37,320 nt of DNA from Sedimentisphaerales bacterium (lineage in GTDB: Bacteria; Planctomycetota; Phycisphaerae; Sedimentisphaerales; Anaerobacaceae): assembly GCA_016927855.1 (NCBI GenBank), contig JAFGLV010000169.1:1-37320 (forward strand), written 5' to 3'. Both the position numbers and the translations under genes were made by a program. Below are positions 7,240 to 15,670 of this stretch, piece by piece. Under the pieces are notes generated by a model that did not search any database, was not told where the DNA came from, and saw nothing but the letters and a program-made list of their open reading frames with translations. Each line of letters opens with the position of its first letter. Within the stretch, counting starts at the first letter, position 1.

Positions 7240-8517
7240 CTACCCGCCTATGTCAACCACTTCAGGATTGGCTCGGCGGAATTCGACAAGCACATGACAC
7301 AGCTTGGCAGGCACGATGAACACAAATTCAATGGGAAACGCTTCATGAGACGGAAACTGGACCGGGCAGTCAACGGCCTTGTATATAGGCTGCCCGGCGA
7401 TTCTGAACGCGCGCGGTTGCCCAATGAAAAAGCCGTCTTCGTTGGCCAGCTTCACATCTGCAAATGGAAGCGCCATCTGATCTACCGACGTATTCCTTAT
7501 GGAAACGTCAAGGGATATGAGGCGATAGGCTTCATTAACGGTGAATTCTCTCATCATCCACCCTATCGTTTCTTGATCTCCTACCTTCTGCAGGCTTATG
7601 TTCGGAATGACACCTGTGCTCAGATCGGGGGTTCCAGCGATCTGAGACATCGACCCTGTCATGCCCAGAAGGGAGTAGTACCTGAACCCCTTCCCGTCCA
7701 GAACGCTGAGACCGACAATCTCGATCTCCCACAAATCTGAGACGACGGTGAACGGAGACTTCCTCGTCTGTTTCTTGTTCACTTCCGTGAGTTCGCCGCC
7801 GTGCTCTCGAAGGAGTTGGGCAAGGGCGCTGTGGTCGTACTCAACCGCCAGATTCAAAGGTGTCTTTCCGTTATTGTTCTGTCGGTTAACGGGCATCCCC
7901 TCGGCCAACAGCACCTCGACCATATTCGCGTCGTTGTTGAAGGCTGCCAAATGCAGCAGCGTTGATCCTCTCTCATTTGTGGTGTTGATATTTGCCCCCT
8001 TTGCGATCAGGAATTTTGTGACTTCCACATCGTTTCTTCCTACGGCGGCGTAGAGAGGCGTGATCCCACGATTCGTCCTCCTGTCAATGTCGGCGCCCTT
8101 GCCGAGGAGCAGTTCGACTACATCTCTGTGACCATAGACAGAGGCCAAGAAGAGGGGAGTCGAACCGTCCTCCCCGTGCACGTTCACATCGATACCCTGC
8201 GCAATAAGAAGCTCCACGACACCCTTGTGCCCCTGCTGAGCAGCGAGAAGAACTGAGTTTGTGGTGCGCTCCGCTCCGTTCTCAAGCAGTACCTGCGCCG
8301 CCGTCATGTGGCCAAAGTACGCGGCATATTCGAGTGCCGTGTTCCCGAGGTCTTTCTCGTCTACGTCTTGCCCCTCCGCAAGCAGCCGCTTCAGTCCTTC
8401 AACGTCGCCGCTCTTCGCCGCCTCGTGCAGAGCGTTCCCCCGTGCTCCGGGTGGGCAGACCGAGCACACGAGAATCAGAAGCCAAACCCAGCGATCACGA
8501 TTCATAGCCCTTGGCAT
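7240..8517 (-). CDS. Secreted ankyrin-repeat protein with novel C-terminal domain
   Basis: A 425-residue protein with a signal peptide (RDRWVWLLILVCSVCPPGARG). About seven ankyrin repeats span residues 28-245, shown by recurring forms such as STPLFLASVYGHRDVVELLL and KTPLNLAVEYDHSALAQLL. A C-terminal beta-rich region of about 170 residues begins near FTVVSDLWEIEI, which I do not recognise. Ankyrin arrays bind proteins; location outside the cytoplasm is predicted. ATG 8517 has GGAGG 8 bases upstream, so it is well supported. The gene is noticeably less GC-rich than its neighbours and stands alone, suggesting later acquisition. Confidence 0.88.
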   Translation of the reverse strand: MPRAMNRDRWVWLLILVCSVCPPGARGNALHEAAKSGDVEGLKRLLAEGQDVDEKDLGNTALEYAAYFGHMTAAQVLLENGAERTTNSVLLAAQQGHKGVVELLIAQGIDVNVHGEDGSTPLFLASVYGHRDVVELLLGKGADIDRRTNRGITPLYAAVGRNDVEVTKFLIAKGANINTTNERGSTLLHLAAFNNDANMVEVLLAEGMPVNRQNNNGKTPLNLAVEYDHSALAQLLREHGGELTEVNKKQTRKSPFTVVSDLWEIEIVGLSVLDGKGFRYYSLLGMTGSMSQIAGTPDLSTGVIPNISLQKVGDQETIGWMMREFTVNEAYRLISLDVSIRNTSVDQMALPFADVKLANEDGFFIGQPRAFRIAGQPIYKAVDCPVQFPSHEAFPIEFVFIVPAKLCHVLVEFRRANPEVVDIGG

Positions 8518-9247
8518 GTCGATATCCTCCTAAACACGTAAAAGGAAAGCGGTTCCCGGTACTCTCGTCCGTACATGGGCCAAGGCGCCTGGCGCAAACG
8601 GCGCTACCTATCTCTGAGTTCTTTTGCCGCCACAGGACTCCCCCTTCTGCCGTCACGAGCGGTGTTCCTGAACCGCGCCAGGTCATGCTACCCGAAGGAA
8701 CAGCTCTCATTCGATCTCCCTGACATTTCGCAGGAGTTGAAGCTCGTGGACGGGCGATGGATTTGACACTTCTGCACGTCTAGGAGCAAGCATACCCGCA
8801 GGCTCTTGGCGGCCTGAACGGGCCGTGCCGGAACCACCGGTCATCCTGCCGTCACAAGTGTAGCCGAAATAATCCGGATGGGAACTGAAATCGACCGAGA
8901 AGGTAACCGTTGTGTGGCCGAGTGATTATTGACTCGCAGAACCGCTGAGACGCAGTGGAGCAGACAGGTCGCAGGGCAGCGGTTCTGACAAGTGAACGCA
9001 GGAAGGGCTTGGGAGCAGGTCTGGCTGGACGGCAGACACCGCCCAACCCCACGCGAGCATGTGCTGCTCGACTATGCCGGCGCCCTCTCCAATGGCTGGA
9101 CGACGGAATGCCAGCGTTCTTCGCTTCAGTGGTCCTGGATCTCTGCGTACGAACCCGTAAAGACCGACGATTCAGCTCTGGCGTTGCACAGGCAAGGCCG
9201 GTGCGATACACTCGTCGGCGAACTGATCTCGATTGAAGGAGTGGCTT
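8518..9247. other. Intergenic region between divergent ankyrin and ABM genes
   Basis: About 730 bases with no gene I can support; open frames here lack ribosome sites and recognisable domains. One clear structure is an 11-base perfect inverted repeat, CAGAACCGCTG (8937-8947) with CAGCGGTTCTG (8977-8987), 29 bases apart. GGAGG near 8528 belongs to the ankyrin gene and AAGGAG at 9236-9241 to the ABM gene. Confidence 0.5.
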
Positions 9248-9583
9248 ATGGTGGTCGTTCATGTTCATGTGCAGGTCAAGGCGGATCAGGTGGAGGCGTT
9301 TGTCGCGGCGACGTTGGAGAATGCGAAGGCCAGCGTCGACGAGCTGGGGATCGCGCGGTTCGATGTGATTCAGCAGCAGGACGATCCGACGCGCTTCGTG
9401 CTCGTCGAGGTGTACCGGACCAAAGACGATCCGGCTCGGCACAAGGAGACGGCGCACTACCAGAAGTGGCGCGATACGGTGGCGGAGATGATGGCCGTGC
9501 CGCGTACGAGCGTCAAGTTCGACAACGTCTTCCCCGCCGATACCGGTTGGGACTACTTCGAGCGGTCGAGGCCGGTGCAATGA
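9248..9583 (+). CDS. Antibiotic biosynthesis monooxygenase (ABM/LsrG-like) domain protein
   Basis: A 111-residue ferredoxin-like-fold protein of the ABM superfamily, cofactor-free monooxygenases or isomerases such as YgiN and LsrG. Typical features are the N-terminal strand [10 protein letters not shown], the helix around [12 protein letters not shown], the strand with [20 protein letters not shown] and the [14 protein letters not shown] helix carrying His. ATG 9248 is preferred over the upstream in-frame TTG because AAGGAG lies 6 bases ahead. Its stop overlaps the start of the iron alcohol dehydrogenase (ATGA, 9580-9583). Pairing suggests both act on the same small carbonyl compound, but the substrate is not evident. 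Confidence 0.85.
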   Translation: MVVVHVHVQVKADQVEAFVAATLENAKASVDELGIARFDVIQQQDDPTRFVLVEVYRTKDDPARHKETAHYQKWRDTVAEMMAVPRTSVKFDNVFPADTGWDYFERSRPVQ

Positions 9584-10734
9584 GGTTCGAGTTCGCTACC
9601 GCCGGCAAGATTCTCTTCGGGCCGGGTGTCACGAGTGAGCTACCGGATATCGTCGCGGCGCAAGGCAAACGCGTGTTCGTCCTGACCGGGAGCACGTCCG
9701 AGCGGTACAACCAGATTCTCGATTCACTCGCGCAGGCGGGACTGCAGGCAACTGTTTTCCACGTCAGCAGCGAGCCGACGACGGAGACGGCAATCGCGGC
9801 GATCGCGCAGGTTCGCCAGGCGAAGGCCGAGGTCGTCGTCGGTATCGGCGGCGGCAGTGTGATCGACACGGGCAAAGTGGTTGCGGCGATGCTGACCAAC
9901 CACGGAGGTCTGACCGACTACCTGGAGGTTGTCGGAGCTGGTCGGCCGCTCAAGCACGTGTCCGCGCCGTACGTAGCGGTCCCGACGACCGCCGGCACCG
10001 GTGCGGAGGTGACGCGCAACGCCGTGCTGATGGTCCCCGAGCATCGCGTGAAGGTCAGCATGAGAAGTCCCCTGCTGCTTCCCAGGCTGGCGCTGGTGGA
10101 CCCGCTGCTGACGCACTCGATGCCGCCGAGCGTAACGGCCGCGACCGGGCTCGACGCGCTGACGCAACTGGCGGAGGCGTTCGTCAGCAAGAAGGCCAAC
10201 CCGCTCACGGACGGCGTTTGCCGCGAGGGGCTCGCGCGAGCGGGACGCTCGTTGCGCCGTGCTTTCGAGAATGGCAACGACGCCGATGCGCGGGAGGACA
10301 TGGCAGTCGCGAGCCTGTTCAGCGGGCTGGCTCTGGCGAACGCCGGCTTGGGCGCCGTGCATGGCTTCGCGGGACCGCTGGGCGGGATGATCGATGCGCC
10401 GCATGGGCTGATCTGTGGCAAGCTGCTGCCCTTCGTCACCGAGACCAACGTGGCGGCACTACGCGACCGCGCGGCCGATTCGCCTGCGCTGACGCGGTTC
10501 GACGAAATTGCGCGCATCTTAACGGGAAACGAAAAGGCCAAGGCGTCCGATGCCGTCGAGTGGACTCGACAGCTCTGCAACACCTTCAGGCTGCCTGGAT
10601 TGCGCCAGTTCGGCCTGCGCGAGGAGGCTTTCTCCACAGCGGTCGCCAAGGCCAGGAAAGCGAGCAGCATGAAGGGCAATCCGATCGAGCTGCGCGACGA
10701 GGAACTGACAGCGGTATTGCAGGCGGCTATGTAG
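9580..10734 (+). CDS. Iron-containing (group III) alcohol dehydrogenase
   Basis: NAD(P)H-dependent alcohol dehydrogenase of the Fe-ADH family, 384 residues, normal length. The nucleotide-binding half shows [12 protein letters not shown] near residue 90 and [11 protein letters not shown] near 140. In the metal half, [12 protein letters not shown] carries the ligand Asp, and [11 protein letters not shown] with DAPHGL supplies two His. In FucO-type enzymes the second ligand in this helix is His (DALTH), whereas here it is Gln. This variant also occurs, to my recollection, in other bacterial subgroups. Start ATG 9580 overlaps the ABM stop. The TAG stop lies at the edge of repeat R3 and is followed at once by a second in-frame TAG. 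Confidence 0.92.
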   Translation: MRFEFATAGKILFGPGVTSELPDIVAAQGKRVFVLTGSTSERYNQILDSLAQAGLQATVFHVSSEPTTETAIAAIAQVRQAKAEVVVGIGGGSVIDTGKVVAAMLTNHGGLTDYLEVVGAGRPLKHVSAPYVAVPTTAGTGAEVTRNAVLMVPEHRVKVSMRSPLLLPRLALVDPLLTHSMPPSVTAATGLDALTQLAEAFVSKKANPLTDGVCREGLARAGRSLRRAFENGNDADAREDMAVASLFSGLALANAGLGAVHGFAGPLGGMIDAPHGLICGKLLPFVTETNVAALRDRAADSPALTRFDEIARILTGNEKAKASDAVEWTRQLCNTFRLPGLRQFGLREEAFSTAVAKARKASSMKGNPIELRDEELTAVLQAAM

Positions 10735-10784
10735 TAGTATGGGCGCGCGCCCCCATGATTCACGGGCAAGATGCCCGTGCTACT
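10733..10784. repeat. Palindromic repeat R3 (AGTAG...CTACT family)
   Basis: About 52 bases bounded by AGTAG and CTACT, containing an ATGGG/CCCAT hairpin and a perfect CACGGGCA-AGA-TGCCCGTG hairpin. It is a near-copy of R5 at 24603-24653. It fills the gap between two convergent genes; its ends overlap the TAG stop of the Fe-ADH gene and the TAG stop of mutS2. It probably serves, or has been recruited, as a bidirectional terminator. Confidence 0.8.
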
Positions 10785-12876
10785 ATGCGGGTTTGGCGAC
10801 GTCTTTGAACGGCAATTCGAGCTGCTTGCTCTCCACGAAGACGACAATCGTGCGGCGGCTGCGGCGGACGCGCTCGACGATCCCCTCGCGTTTGAACGGG
10901 ATGACGTAGACGCTGTCGCCGCGCCGGAGGGACTCGATGAACTTCTCGTGGCGGACAGCAAGCGGCGTGCTCGCGGCCAGCTTCGAGATTTGCGCCGCCA
11001 GTTGGCTCGCCTTCTGGCTCCACTGCTGCGGCGCGTTGTGCATCTCGGCCGCGAAAGCGTCGGCCAGTTCGCGGACCTCGCGCATCGAGTCGTCGATCTC
11101 GCGGTCGGCCTGCTGCTTGAGCCGCCGGCCTTCGTCGCGAACGCGCGACAGGCGTTTCACGACGCGGGCGCGCGTCTGCTTGGCGTCGTCGAGCAGCGCC
11201 TGAGCGTCGGTGCGCTTGCGTTCGGCGTCCTCGCGCGTCGCCTGAATCTGGTTGATCAGCTCGGTGGTCCCGTCAGACTCGGTCTCCAGCAGTGAGCCGG
11301 CGCGAGCGAGCACGTCATTGGGCATACCCAGGCGTTTGGCGATGACCAGCGCATTGCTCGCGCCTGGCGTGCCGATCATCAGGCGGTACGTCGGCTGGAG
11401 CGTCTCGGTATCGAACTGGACGCAAGCGTTCTGAGCGCGCGGCGCGGTGTAGGCGAAGCCCTTAAGCTGGCCCAGGTGAGTGGTGGTCGCGACCTTACCT
11501 CCCTTGCGCATGAGCGCATCGAGGATGGAGGTAGCGAGGACGGCGCCCTCGGCCGGGTCGGTGCCGGCGCCGAGCTCGTCGAGCAGCACGAGCGTGCGAT
11601 CGTTCGTGCCGGCCAGGATCTTGACGATCTGGCGCATGTGGGCCGAAAACGTGCTGAGGCTCTGCTGGATGCTCTGCTCGTCGCCGATGTCGGCGAATAC
11701 CTGAGCGAAGACCGCGAAGCTCGAACCGGCGCGGGCGGGCACGTGCATGCCGCTCTGCGCCATGAGCGTCAGCAGGCCGATGGTCTTGAGCACGACCGTC
11801 TTGCCTCCGGTGTTCGGACCGGTGACCAGCAACAGATCGAAATCGTCACCCAGGCGAACGTCGATCGGCACGATCTCGTCGGTCAGGGCGCGGACGTCGC
11901 AGCCTTTCTGCTGCGCCGCCCACTCCAGCAGCAAGGGATGGCGCGCCTCGCGCAGGTGCAAGGACATGTCGGGCTTGATCTCCGGCGCCGTCATGTCGTA
12001 TGCGACGCTGAACCGCGCCTTGGCGTACGTCAGGTCCACCAGCGCGAGCATCTTGACCGTATCGAGGATCGCCCTCTGCTCGTCGAGGACAGCGTGGGTC
12101 AACTGCCAGAGGATGCGTCCGACCTCCTTCTTCTCCTCGAACAGCGCGTCTTCCATCTCGTTGCTCAGCTCGACCAATGCGTCGGGCTCGACGTACAGCG
12201 TCGCGCCGGTGTTGGAGCGGTCCAGGACGGTCCCGCGTAGGTGGGTGCGGTAATTGGCCTTGAGCGCGACGACCGGCCGGCCGTGACGCATCAGGAATTT
12301 GTCGTTTTCCAGGGCGCGCCGGAGGTTTGGCGACGAGACGAGGTCCATGAACTCGCGATGGATTCGCTCGCTGAGGATGCCGATGTTGCGGCGAATCTCC
12401 TTGAGCTTGTCCGACGCGTCGTCGCGCACGCGCTTGTCGGGGCCGACACACCGGTTGATCTCATCGACCAACAGGCGAAAGTCACCGAGCTTGCTGCCCA
12501 TCGCGGCCAAGTGCGCACTCTGCGAGGGCTCCAAGTTAGTCAGGAACATCCGCAGCCGGCTGCTCGCGGCCAGAGTGTCGGCGATTTCGAGTAACGGCTC
12601 CGGTTCCAGGACGGTCTCCTTCTTGCCGAACTGCTTGAGGATCGCGCGAATGTCGCGCAGGCCGGCCATCGGCACGCGTTCGCCTCGATCCAGGACCAGT
12701 CGCAACTCCGACGTCTCCGCCAGGCGGGCCTTCGCCCAGCGGGCATCGACGGACGGATACAGGCTTTTCGCGGCGTCGCGGCCCAAGTCGCTGGCGGCAA
12801 ATGACGCCAGGATGGTCCGCACCGTGTCGAATTCCAGTACGGTCAGCGTATGTTCGTCGATGCGTCTGGCGGTCAT
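10783..12876 (-). CDS. mutS2: MutS2-family ATPase lacking the C-terminal Smr domain
   Basis: A 697-residue MutS2 homologue, acting on recombination intermediates or, as shown in Bacillus, on collided ribosomes. The N-terminal clamp/core helices precede an ATPase domain with Walker A GPNTGGKT at 353-360, the ST-loop region near DEQSIQQSLSTFS at 399-411 and Walker B LVLLDELGAGTD at 429-440. A long Arg/Glu/Lys-rich coiled coil (about 520-610) and a KOW-like strand region (DSVYVIPFKREGIVERV) follow. Full-length MutS2 is near 780 residues and ends in an Smr nuclease domain; none is present. The stop codon lies at the edge of repeat R3. Start ATG overlaps the upstream stop by ATGA. Confidence 0.93.
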   Translation of the reverse strand: MTARRIDEHTLTVLEFDTVRTILASFAASDLGRDAAKSLYPSVDARWAKARLAETSELRLVLDRGERVPMAGLRDIRAILKQFGKKETVLEPEPLLEIADTLAASSRLRMFLTNLEPSQSAHLAAMGSKLGDFRLLVDEINRCVGPDKRVRDDASDKLKEIRRNIGILSERIHREFMDLVSSPNLRRALENDKFLMRHGRPVVALKANYRTHLRGTVLDRSNTGATLYVEPDALVELSNEMEDALFEEKKEVGRILWQLTHAVLDEQRAILDTVKMLALVDLTYAKARFSVAYDMTAPEIKPDMSLHLREARHPLLLEWAAQQKGCDVRALTDEIVPIDVRLGDDFDLLLVTGPNTGGKTVVLKTIGLLTLMAQSGMHVPARAGSSFAVFAQVFADIGDEQSIQQSLSTFSAHMRQIVKILAGTNDRTLVLLDELGAGTDPAEGAVLATSILDALMRKGGKVATTTHLGQLKGFAYTAPRAQNACVQFDTETLQPTYRLMIGTPGASNALVIAKRLGMPNDVLARAGSLLETESDGTTELINQIQATREDAERKRTDAQALLDDAKQTRARVVKRLSRVRDEGRRLKQQADREIDDSMREVRELADAFAAEMHNAPQQWSQKASQLAAQISKLAASTPLAVRHEKFIESLRRGDSVYVIPFKREGIVERVRRSRRTIVVFVESKQLELPFKDVAKPA

Positions 12877-13868
12877 GCGGCAGCACCCTCGACGAACTTG
12901 ACCAGGTCGTAAACCGCTCGATTGTAGGGCGCCACGACGCGATGCTTCTCGGCCAGAGCGATCACCGCGCCGTTGAGGGCATCGATCTCCGTCCGCTTGC
13001 CGGCGGTGATGTCCTGGAGCATCGAGGAGCGGTGGCTCGCGGTGTCGGGGACCAGTCGCTCGTAGAAGATCCGGATGAACGCGGCTGCCGAAGGCCAGTG
13101 GGTCTGATGGCCGGCGGCGCTCATGGCCGTGAACACCTCCGCAATGATGCAATCCATCAACTCCCGGCTCGTCGCGTGCTCGGCCAGCACACCATAAGAG
13201 ACCTTCAGAATGGCGCCGAGCGGATTGAGGGCACAGTTGTACAGCATCTTGGCCCAGAGGTCCTTGCCGACAGCGTCGGTGGGTTCGCACGGTATCCCGC
13301 CCGCGTGGATGCTGCGACACAGAGGCACCAGCGGCGCCAGGTCGCCTCCAAACAAAGTGCCGACGTGAATCGCGTCGGCATGGACCGTGACTTCAACCTC
13401 ATTGGGCCGATGACGGTGAAAACCCGTGATCACGCGCGCGTTGTAGATGCGCTGCGCAGGAAAACGCGTCGCGAAAACCTCGGCGTTGCCCCAGCCGTTC
13501 TGAAAGAGCACGAACCTGGTGGAGGTGCCGATGCGGTCCTGATGATCGGCGAGGTCCTGTGCCGCACGCGCCGAGTCGAAGGACTTCGTACACACCAGGA
13601 CGAAATCGTATGCTTCACCGGTCACCTCGGCCAGGCAGTCGAATGCGCCGAAGCTTCCCGGCTCGGCGCGGGACGAACCGAACAGACCCGTTCGCACCAG
13701 CCCCTCGGTGCGCAGCGCGGCCACCGTCTCGGGGCGCGCGACGATATCGACGCTGCACTCAGATCGCAACAGGCAGCTTGCGATGCCCAGGCCAACCGCC
13801 CCACCGCCATAGATCAAGACATGCATCAGGGTGTTTCCATTGCGTCCGCCGCCCGGGCGCTCGGTCAT
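12873..13868 (-). CDS. Ketopantoate reductase (PanE/ApbA) family protein
   Basis: A 331-residue NADPH-dependent 2-dehydropantoate 2-reductase family member; PanE makes pantoate for coenzyme A synthesis. The Rossmann motif is LIYGGGAVGLGIAS, followed by FVLVCTKSFDS, FQNGWGN, and the C-terminal catalytic region with KDLWAKMLYNCALNPLGAIL (the Lys and Asn positions used by PanE). SSMLQDITAGKRTEIDALNG matches the conserved C-terminal family motif. Two starts are possible: ATG 13868, used here because it overlaps the upstream stop (ATGA), or ATG 13826, just before the Rossmann strand. The genomic setting among nucleases does not point to pantothenate synthesis, so a different hydroxyacid substrate is possible. 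Confidence 0.88.
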   Translation of the reverse strand: MTERPGGGRNGNTLMHVLIYGGGAVGLGIASCLLRSECSVDIVARPETVAALRTEGLVRTGLFGSSRAEPGSFGAFDCLAEVTGEAYDFVLVCTKSFDSARAAQDLADHQDRIGTSTRFVLFQNGWGNAEVFATRFPAQRIYNARVITGFHRHRPNEVEVTVHADAIHVGTLFGGDLAPLVPLCRSIHAGGIPCEPTDAVGKDLWAKMLYNCALNPLGAILKVSYGVLAEHATSRELMDCIIAEVFTAMSAAGHQTHWPSAAAFIRIFYERLVPDTASHRSSMLQDITAGKRTEIDALNGAVIALAEKHRVVAPYNRAVYDLVKFVEGAAA

Positions 13869-14368
13869 GCCACGCCCAGCTTCTCGCGCAGGACGTGGAG
13901 GTTCGTAACATCTTCCCTGTTATATTCGAGCAACGTCTGCAGCGCGCCGGTATCGTTGCCGTTAACGTATTCCCACCAGAGCCGCACGGCCATGAAGCCG
14001 TCCATACCGACGAGCCGGCGCGGAATGCTCAGCCTGTTTTCCACGACCTTCAAGCCACCCTTGAGGCCCTGCCGCCAGCAGTCGTACATCAGGTCCGTAT
14101 GGCGAAAGTGCGCCCTGACGTCCAGGCGAAGCTTCTGCCTGATGAACGGCAGATCGAACCGGCTGCCGTTGTACGTATAAACCTCGTCGGCGCCCTTGAG
14201 GCAGTCGAACAGGCCTTCCACGCTGATGTCGTCGCCCACAAGTTGGCGGACCTGGGTGGACGGACCCCTGAACGTCGCGACGCCGACCACCGTCAGGTCG
14301 CAGCGACTCCAGCTCAGTCCCGTCGTCTCGATGTCCAGGTAAGCGTAGCACTTCACGCGCAACCTCAT
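13865..14368 (-). CDS. DEDD 3'-5' exonuclease (RNase H-like, YprB type)
   Basis: A 167-residue single-domain exonuclease of the RNase_H_2/YprB group. Catalytic acids are visible: YLDIETTG with Asp12 and Glu14, TYNGSRFDLPF with Asp72, and YNREDVTNL with Asp153, plus Asp92 in HTDLMYD. These fit the DEDD metal-dependent exonuclease signature. It has no helicase or polymerase partner domain. Its start overlaps the stop of the PLD gene and its stop overlaps the start of the PanE-like gene, both as ATGA, so the four genes are probably read as one unit. Substrate (DNA or RNA) is unknown. Confidence 0.88.
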   Translation of the reverse strand: MRLRVKCYAYLDIETTGLSWSRCDLTVVGVATFRGPSTQVRQLVGDDISVEGLFDCLKGADEVYTYNGSRFDLPFIRQKLRLDVRAHFRHTDLMYDCWRQGLKGGLKVVENRLSIPRRLVGMDGFMAVRLWWEYVNGNDTGALQTLLEYNREDVTNLHVLREKLGVA

Positions 14369-14916
14369 CGTTTCCGAGCCGAGTTCGTCCTCGTCGCGAG
14401 GATGTCCACGTGCTCGTCACAGAAGGCCTTGCGCCCGCACCGGCGACAATGGGCGCCGCGCCAGATGGCGTCGAATTGGTCCATCACCGGTCCGACGAGC
14501 GCCGCGTCGGTGGTGACGATCCCCGACTCGAAGTTCCGCCTGTGTGGGCTCTTGGCGCCAACGCCGGCGCCGGTGAGGTTGGCACTGCCGAGGTAGGCCC
14601 AGGCGCCGTCGACGACGACGCATTTGAGGTGCACGCGCGGACAGAGCATCCGCTCCAGCCCGGCGATGAGGTTCGGATAACGGTCGAAGTCCTTGCGGAA
14701 GGCGGGGCCCGGCTCCTTGGCATGCAGCAGGCGAATCTCGACCTTCTTGGCGATCAGGTCGGACAGGACCTCCAGAAACGGGACCATGCGCCCGGCCTTG
14801 TCGACGTGCAGGTCCTTCAGGTCGGCAGTGGCCCACCAAAGTTGCCGCCTGGCGTTGGGTATGGCTCCACACACCACGAGCTCGTATATCTGTCTATCGG
14901 CAATGATTTTGAGCAT
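14365..14916 (-). CDS. Phospholipase D-like protein with one HKD motif
   Basis: A 183-residue PLD-superfamily protein with one full catalytic motif, HLKCVVVDG...GSANLTG (His96, Lys98, Asp103, Asn113). Single-motif members such as the Nuc endonuclease work as dimers. A small Cys cluster, CRRCGRKAFCDEH (157-169), at the C-terminus may bind zinc. Neighbouring DEDD nuclease and MutS2 genes favour a nucleic-acid role over lipid cleavage. I choose ATG 14916 because the fold begins there; the open frame extends to 15108 but the extra residues look non-coding and no strong ribosome site is visible for either start. Confidence 0.8.
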   Translation of the reverse strand: MLKIIADRQIYELVVCGAIPNARRQLWWATADLKDLHVDKAGRMVPFLEVLSDLIAKKVEIRLLHAKEPGPAFRKDFDRYPNLIAGLERMLCPRVHLKCVVVDGAWAYLGSANLTGAGVGAKSPHRRNFESGIVTTDAALVGPVMDQFDAIWRGAHCRRCGRKAFCDEHVDILATRTNSARKR

Positions 14917-15183
14917 CCTCGACGTTCCGTCGCATACGCACAAGGCGAAGCTGGTCGATACATCGCGCCAGTCTAACGCCTGCCGGCCGCATTGACAACC
15001 TCCGACGTTTCCGTCGGCATCCGAGGAGCCCGGTGAAAAAAAACGATGGCTTGTGGGCCTGCGAATTTGGATATCTGCAAGGGCGCGATAGACTTTAAGT
15101 GAAGGCATTTATCCGGACGGACCGAATTCCGATAAAACTCGGACGGGAACGCCCCAGACGGTCCCCAGGCATGGAGAACATCG

Positions 15184-15531
15184 ATGGCTATCGAGAACCT
15201 CAGCGAGCAGGTCCTTCTCGTCACGTTGCCGAAGCGGCCCCAAACGAGCAGCGACATCAATCGCGCTACCCACGTGGTCACCGCCCAGGAACCGCGTCAC
15301 GTCATCATCGACTTCTCGCAGGTTGAGGTCATGTCCTCGTCCACGATCTCCGAGCTGATCATCATCGAGAACCACCTGCACGAACTCGACCGGCAGCTCG
15401 TACTGTGCTCGGCGCCGCGTAAGATCAGAGAGTTGATCAAGTGCGTCGGGTTGGAGAGCCTCTTCCGCTTTGCGGATAATCAGTTCAGCGCGTTGGAGAT
15501 GCTCAGCGAGTACAGGTATCTCGGCGCCTGA
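15184..15531 (+). CDS. STAS-domain protein (anti-sigma factor antagonist type)
   Basis: A 115-residue stand-alone STAS domain, related to SpoIIAA/RsbV anti-anti-sigma proteins. The core strand HVIIDFSQVEVMSSSTISELI (residues about 39-59) places serines where the phosphorylated Ser of the family lies, although the usual DSSG form is replaced by SSST. The second half, QLVLCSAPRKIRELIKCVGLESLF, is typical. ATG 15184 has GGAG about 8 bases upstream. No kinase or phosphatase partner gene is adjacent; it is a single plus-strand gene between two minus-strand operons. Confidence 0.88.
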   Translation: MAIENLSEQVLLVTLPKRPQTSSDINRATHVVTAQEPRHVIIDFSQVEVMSSSTISELIIIENHLHELDRQLVLCSAPRKIRELIKCVGLESLFRFADNQFSALEMLSEYRYLGA

Positions 15532-15551
15532 CACCCTTCCCGATGCCGCCT

Positions 15552-15636
15552 GTAGGGGCGAATAATCATTCGCCCTTAGCCAACGACGTCACAGCCCGAC
15601 GCGAACGGGTGAGGGCGGATGATTATTCGCCCCTAC
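15552..15636. repeat. Palindromic repeat R4 (GTAGGGGCGAAT family)
   Basis: GTAGGGGCGAATAATCAT at the left is complementary to ATGATTATTCGCCCCTAC at the right, with a looser centre of about 45 bases. It lies in the gap between the convergent STAS and G1P dehydrogenase genes. The GTAGGGGC...GCCCCTAC ends match those of R2. Confidence 0.8.
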
Positions 15637-15670
15637 GCGTGTCCCTGTCGGCACATCGCAGACGGCAATG

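Noticed and set aside
8980..9240. Gene-free stretch checked for 6S, SRP, RNase P or tmRNA signatures
   Set aside because: None of the conserved cores could be found by eye; no tRNA or rRNA was seen anywhere in the window.
8992..9579. N-terminal extension of the iron alcohol dehydrogenase frame (196 codons)
   Set aside because: The family sequence starts at ATG 9580, and the extension overlaps the well-formed ABM gene in another frame.
12877..13320. Upstream extension of the mutS2 frame
   Set aside because: It overlaps the PanE-like gene in another frame; the MutS2 N-terminus and the ATGA coupling fix the start at 12876.
10783..14916. Nuclease/MutS2 operon considered as an anti-phage defence system
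   Set aside because: There is no sensor, toxin or known defence signature and the genes look like chromosomal housekeeping types; kept only as a coupled nuclease chain.
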